A stretch of DNA of 64,000 nt, from assembly GCA_947650285.1 (NCBI GenBank), contig CANTFL010000034.1, positions 124,001 through 188,000 on the forward strand, given 5' to 3'. Numbering within the stretch: position 1 is the stretch's first letter; every line of letters starts with the position of its first letter. Of the stretch, positions 59,041 through 64,000 are shown in pieces. Source of the DNA: Hyaloperonospora brassicae. Lineage: Eukaryota > Oomycota > Peronosporomycetes > Peronosporales > Peronosporaceae. Under the pieces are notes generated by a model. The model did not search any database. It saw only the letters and a program-made list of their open reading frames with translations, and was not told the origin of the DNA. The position numbers were made by a program, and so were the translations under genes.

Positions 59041-59475
59041 TATCATAATACTAGAAAGAAAAATGTCTAATAATCTCAATTCAACATCACTGAGCTCAGT
59101 GCTATTGCATTAAGAATATTAGACATATATTTTTCAATCGATGCTAGACGCGTGCAATGGGTGGTGAGTAGACGTCGCTATTCATGCTTTGGTATTATAT
59201 AGTTCTGGTAAGGTAGACGACCAGTTTGTGCATGGTATAACTTCAGTGCACGATGCTGATCACTATTTTAGAAGATCTAAATATTTTGAATCCAAGCAAG
59301 TTGATTGGCAAATGAATTTGATTTAATTTACTGCGCGATTTGCTGTGTGCGAAGTAATTTCATCTCTTTATAAAGGGTTTGTATAGTATGGGGGCATTTT
59401 CTGTCTTTAAAAAAGATTGAAGAATGATGCAGATGGTGTTGCGCCGCGGGTACTTCGAGAAGCAAGAAGTCGTCT

Positions 59476-60010
59476 AGTCCTATTACGATAGTGTGCAACG
59501 GTCAATCGTACACCGAGGCCGCTCGGACGTCTTCTTTTCCGTCACGTACGTTGTTGAAGAGACGCAAGACCAGCAAAGCGGTATCCCGATTGAAGGACTG
59601 CGCACGCATGCGATAAATGAAAAGTTCCGCAAAACCTTTTCATTAATTAAATTATTTCTCATAGCCACTTTGACCGGGTTTTTGATTTTTAGAGCCGGTG
59701 AACTTCTGCTGCAAACGTGGCATCCTGCTGATCGCCTTGACAGAAGACACAAAGCATACAATTCAGCCGCTTAACTTGGCCGTTTCAAGCCGTTTAAAAC
59801 AATCTTCCGCGAGCTACTACCGCTTTAAACGTATAAAAAGGCGGACACAGCGCTGTCCAAACAGACATTTATCGAGATTGCCTGCTATGTATACTTCAGC
59901 GCCATCATTAAGAGCTTCAGTATTGCAATTGAAGGCTTCCGGTGTACTGTACCATACGCTCTCTCTCTTATCCAACTCCACAAGCGTATCGGTGAGTATG
60001 ATGCGATGAG
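59476..60010 (+). pseudogene. Relic of a pogo/DDE_1-type transposase, internally deleted
   Basis: The 5' part reads like a helix-turn-helix of the pipsqueak kind (VCNGQSYTEAARTSSFPSRT). From 59698 the frames give RGILLIALTEDTKHTIQPLN and, in a neighbouring frame, FKPFKTIFRELL. This matches the end of a DDE_1 (pogo/Tigger) transposase, where the pattern T-H-x-x-Q-P-L-D is typical. A further segment in that frame (ALSKQTFIEIACYVY) fits the C terminus. Most of the catalytic core between the two parts is missing. Confidence 0.5.
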
Positions 60011-60776
60011 ATTATAAGGCGACATTGGCACTTCATGCTGGCTTGTTCGCCGCCCCAATGTGGTCTCTACGGTCTAGAATGCGATATTCACTCTCCGTCT
60101 AGAACCGGCACGCAAGAAAAAGAATCGTAGATCGACTATTTACATATCAGGTAGGCTAGTTATTAAAGTAATGCTAGAAGAAGCATTCGGCCAGTAGTCG
60201 TGCACGAAGCCTGTACCGAGTAAAATGTTCCCAACTTTGAATGATATTAAAACTCGCAGAGCTTTTAAAAAACTGATATGAACTTGAAAACGATGTGGAT
60301 CAATCCGCCGCTTATATGGCCTTAATATGGTGTTCTTAAAGATTCGCATCGTTTTGTTTACGTTACAAAATAATACCTGCTAAATAATTTTAAATCGTGC
60401 TTTGAAGAGGTCGTTAACCTTAGAATTTAATTAGATAAGACGAATTAAGGCCTTAATGATATTAATCAATTTTAATTTTTTCTTACAACACTTAGTTGTC
60501 TAGTACCAAGTTTTGCTATATACGCGTACAGTGTACGCTAAAAAACAAGAGCAATAGTTCTCATTGCATTCAGTACGCCGACCCAAGTGTCCTTCAACAC
60601 CTTGTAGATCTTTGTATTCCTTCTAAAGAACGCAATTCCTCGTTAAAAAATAATGTTGAATAGTATTGGCGATATTTTTCACGCGTGGCTTGAAAGCTAC
60701 TGTTATTGGAGTGACCTCGAGATGCAGTGCAGTCAAACGGATAATCTCGGCCGTAGAATAGAATGTCGCTTGAAAC

Positions 60777-61900
60777 ATGTTGTCTACACCAGACGGGGGC
60801 CAACTGCTTTCCGCCGTCTCTAAGTTTATACAACATGAGCTAGACACGGCGCTAAAACGGCTAACCTTGTCAAACGAGCAAAGTTCTCGACAATTTGACC
60901 TGGTGAGACAACAACAGGCTCAGTCTGCTATTATTGGGCCGGCGCACGCGCGTCGACCCGAAACCTTGAAGGTCCTTTTTTTAAGTACAGTGGAATCGAG
61001 AGATAATCTCTGATATTCGATATTTCGTCAAATTAGGCAAAGCCATTAAAGATTGTCATGTTGAGTGTGAGCTAATAAAATCTAGATTTGCTCAAACCAC
61101 TTGTCCGGACGTGCCAATACTTAGGCCTTATAACCTAAGCTGCCCGAAATCTATGTATTTCGGTCGTTAGAGTTCTTCATAACTCGACTCAGACAAACAT
61201 TTGACCGCCACGGGCTGAGTTTATTGATCGATCAGAGCTTCAGAAACCATAATAGGTTAAGCGTGATGTGCACGCTTAACGTATATGACTACTGTTAAGT
61301 AGTATAACGGCTAAACCGATTATTGATCTCACTTTAGTTACTGTGTCCATGCTGTGCCTCGCAGATGGTCCCGTCAGACACTACCTGTTCCGCTTACTGC
61401 TAAATACGATTGAAACATCAATCTCCGCTGCGGAACAGGAGGTCTTAAGCGTGAGCCAAGCTCATGATTCTTTGGGCTCCTATTGTCCACCGAGACGACT
61501 TAAAGTTATCTTTCTAAAACCGATGGAACATAAGTAACGTTGAGAATGAGAGACCTCGCTTATTAAAGAACAAGCGATTGCTCATCTTCAATCGCTATAG
61601 AATCTACTCCACTACGCATATGAGTTCAGTGCCCCACTCTCAGTGTCGCGAGACACTGAGCCTAATAATCGACCGTGTGCCAAGAAGGACAGCGGACTTA
61701 TGTCCGACGCTGTTACGAAGGCGCAATATCGAGGCGGCCTGTCAAAATACGGTCGGTGTCAGTAGGGGCGGACCTCCCTACAAATTTATCCCCTGTAAGA
61801 TAATTGTAGATCTACTTAAGCTACCAGCTCCGGATACAAAACCATCATGTGTATCTAAACCTAGTGTTAAGGTATTCTTCATCACCTTAAAATTTTAAGT
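60777..61900 (+). pseudogene. Gag relic of the second gypsy copy
   Basis: KFIQHELDTALKRL and PAHARRPETLKV parallel the first copy (KFIQSEF and TAHARRPEVMKV). DGPVRHYLFRLLLNTIE near 61380 parallels EGPVRSHLFRLELNTLE. The zinc-knuckle region is no longer intact. GVSRGGPPY near 61760 corresponds to the gag end GVSKGGATY. Confidence 0.75.
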
Positions 61901-62447
61901 GACAAACGATTTGTCACTTCTTTCCGTTTTCAAACGTGGAAAATCAGACAATTTTGTTTTTCGCCAGTCGTTAGAAAATCAAAGACTCCAATTCGTTGAA
62001 TGTTTATCCCTCTCACGAGGATGACGGTGCGCCTTGCAACATGCGCATCGATGAACGTTGCAAAACGTGTAGTGAGAATACACTACACATTAGGGGGGCG
62101 AACAGTACATTGATTAATTCATCGTTCTGGATCTGGACGACAAATTTGATGTCATCTATGATTACCTTGGATCACAAGGTACGAGCCAATGATGAGTTGT
62201 CAGTATCGATCCGTGAAGGTGAACAGCCTGTCATTCATCAGATATCCATCTGATGAACGTCATGGAGCATCCACCAGCGTGTGGATATTATGCAAGTGAG
62301 TTCGATGGCCTCACTTTCGTTACGGTCGATATCAAGACTGAACTAGAATTCAATGTAGGTGATAACTGCCCTGCGGAGCAAAGTTCTGGCGGCTTTATTA
62401 AAACACAGGCAGCGCCGAAGGTCCACCGCTCGAATATGTCGTGTTAA
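61900..62447 (+). pseudogene. Protease and linker relic of the second gypsy copy
   Basis: Fragments QSLENQRLQFVE, WTTNLMSSMI (corresponding to LDDKFDVILG) and TQAAPKVHRSN line up with the first copy. The active-site triad is lost. Confidence 0.6.
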
Positions 62448-62875
62448 ACGGGACATGAATGCACGCCTAGCGGCAGCGTCCACGGAAGAACAAACCGGTT
62501 GTACAAAAGCGACAACAAGATGATCCTAGGTCCACTAAAGCGTCGACAGTAGAGGATATAGATCTCGCCGTGCTACCATGACCTGGAAGAAGATGAGATG
62601 GGTGAGTCCCTACGTACTTAAGAAAAAAAACACCTAATCAGTAGTTGCTGATTATACAACTCCTCAGCATCCTGTGGAAATAAGCTCCCAGGATTTACCG
62701 GAGACATTGATTGTCTTAGTTATTGACGCATCAAACGTATGCGCTTATACGCTTGATCTGATTGTGCCTTATATGTTAATTTCGGAGATCTTACATATGA
62801 CGACATAAGCTACGAAACTGTTTGATACGTGATATGCGCAAGGGAAAGCTGTAGCAGATCTACATACTCGTCGCA

Positions 62876-63660
62876 ATGCACGAGAATGTGGCCGATATTC
62901 GGTCTTTAACAGTATTTGCTGAAAACGAACGGGCTCTCAGCAGCTCATCGATAAAAAGTGCTTTCGCTGGTAAGAATCGAATTGAACGATTCAAGTCTCA
63001 ATCCTGGGAGTCGCTTGAGACAAATCCTTTGTTTAAGGATTATATAGAATTCTGGGACTATTCCTTGAATCAGAGCCATGCAAGTCGCTTAAGGACAAAG
63101 ACACTCGACACGAGATCGATCTCAAACCCAACTCGGAATACTATGTCATGAAGCAGTGGCCACTGCCTTGTGAACGTGTACTAGAGATCGACATGCTCTT
63201 TACCGATCGCTTTGAAGCGGGCCGTGTGAGATGATCAACTTCTCCTCACATCTATCTGACCTCCTGTGTGCGAAAGACCACCGGATATATACGGAGAGTG
63301 CCCGAATTCTCAAGTTGAATGCTGCAACAGTACCGGCACAAACGACGATACCGAGGAAGGATGTAATCGTAGAACGTATGTCAAAGAATATTACCCTCTT
63401 GTTCATGAGTTTGATAGATGGCTTCTATCCGATCCTCACGTGTAAACATTACATCTCGTGCACAAAAGGTAAAATAATTGCAGTGGTATTCTCTATCGTG
63501 GCTAGTAGTGTCATGAGATATACGCAATTACTTACTCACATTGAACAGATGCATGACAAATCTGTTAAAATCCGTTCAAAAATTCGCATCGAATTACTTC
63601 GACAATGTGTTTGTCCATTGCGAGGCTATAAACGGAAAAGAGGACGTGGACGTTCGTGAA
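62876..63660 (+). pseudogene. Reverse transcriptase relic of the second gypsy copy
   Basis: ENVADIRSLTVFAENERALSS parallels the linker of the first copy, and KDKDTRHEIDLKPNSEYYVM parallels its reverse transcriptase start. The catalytic pair at 63595-63606 reads Y-F-D-N in place of Y-L-D-D, so the second Asp is gone. Confidence 0.75.
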
Positions 63661-63840
63661 GTAACAAGTTCATAATACTCTTAAACTTAGGAGCAACCTT
63701 TGCAAGACGTTTTAGGATCATTTCGGTCGTCCTTGGTTCTATTCACAATTCACATCAGACTGATGTATTTACAGGAGTCACCAGCGACACAAACATTGTT
63801 TCATCGTTAGGATTAAAATGATTTGCGTCTGTGTAAAATT

Positions 63841-64000
63841 TATGAGTGTCACGATGCACCAATAAGTAAACATCGTGACCGTGAGAAGAATTACCTCACG
63901 AATAGCCAAGCCTTTTAATGGCCACGATATTCTCCGTTCGTGCGCAGGTACATTCAAGATTGAGAAGGTTGTCAGAGTTTGAAGCATGATCCTTCATATC
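63841..64000 (+). pseudogene. Integrase zinc-finger relic of the second gypsy copy
   Basis: YECHDAPISKHRDREKNYLT matches the first copy's YECHDAPTGGHRGREKTYLT. It follows almost directly on the reverse transcriptase relic, which shows that the sequence between them has been deleted. It continues past the window end. Confidence 0.75.

Larger units (their letters stand above)
55931..60599 (+). repeat. 5' LTR of the plus-strand gypsy copy, split by two nested insertions
   Basis: The LTR starts TGTAACGGGGTGAGCC at 55931 and is interrupted after about 70 bases by a Mutator-like element (56001-59040). LTR-like sequence resumes with the family block GCTAGACGCGTGCAATGGGTGG near 59150. A pogo-like transposase relic (about 59476-60010) then interrupts it again. 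The LTR end at 60599 is set by alignment of the next bases with the primer binding site and leader of the minus-strand copy. The exact joints of the second insertion are not visible. Confidence 0.55.
60600..64000 (+). mobile_element. Second copy of the gypsy family, plus strand, heavily decayed, runs off the window
   Basis: The leader, gag, protease, linker, reverse transcriptase and the start of integrase can all be aligned by eye with the minus-strand copy at 1-6704. Frames are broken by many stops and indels. The connection and RNase H regions are missing between about 63690 and 63820. The orientation is opposite to the first copy. Confidence 0.85.

Overview
The window looks like a piece of an oomycete genome, probably of the Phytophthora/downy mildew group. 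The grounds are a chromodomain Ty3/gypsy family, a bZIP-plus-coiled-coil protein of the type called M96 mating-specific in oomycetes, compact host genes with few short introns (80 to about 190 bases), a 16-mer-like oomycete core promoter motif, and typical eukaryotic housekeeping genes (EF-1alpha, PP2A catalytic subunit, tafazzin, mitochondrial glycerol-3-phosphate dehydrogenase). I cannot assign a species from the sequence alone.

Layout. 1-7.1 kb: a decayed Ty3/gypsy chromovirus on the minus strand, with its 5' LTR at 6705-7094 and its other LTR beyond the window start. A long plus-strand ORF (2-1246) lies antisense to its chromodomain. 7.1-12 kb: no recognisable gene. 12-13.5 kb: M96-like bZIP gene. 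15.1-15.5 kb: solo LTR of the same gypsy family. 19.2-19.4 kb: an in-frame 51-base minisatellite. 19.8-21.0 kb: strictosidine-synthase/APMAP-like gene directly downstream of a (CT)n tract. 21-36 kb: AT-rich, gene-poor stretch with a second retroelement type (LTR end, hairpin, possible primer binding site), a broken coiled-coil ORF, and three degenerate copies of a 0.4 kb repeat. 36.3-46.7 kb: GC-rich gene island with PP2A catalytic subunit and tafazzin (both minus), then glycerol-3-phosphate dehydrogenase and EF-1alpha (both plus). 49.5-51.0 kb: MNN1/GT71-like glycosyltransferase. 53.1-54.9 kb: WASH complex subunit 3 (CCDC53) homologue, spliced from four exons and carrying its C-terminal motif twice. 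55.4-64 kb: a nest of mobile elements. A second copy of the same gypsy family lies here on the plus strand; its 5' LTR is split by a Mutator-like element with terminal inverted repeats and by a pogo-like relic.

The host genes do not form a pathway. Two, tafazzin (cardiolipin remodelling) and FAD-dependent glycerol-3-phosphate dehydrogenase, act at mitochondrial membranes; the others are general housekeeping, trafficking or secretory genes. The contrast between GC-rich gene islands and AT-rich or transposon-filled stretches fits the usual picture of oomycete genomes. The best candidate for something under-described is the long antisense ORF of the gypsy family, which is less damaged than the gag-pol frame it overlaps.
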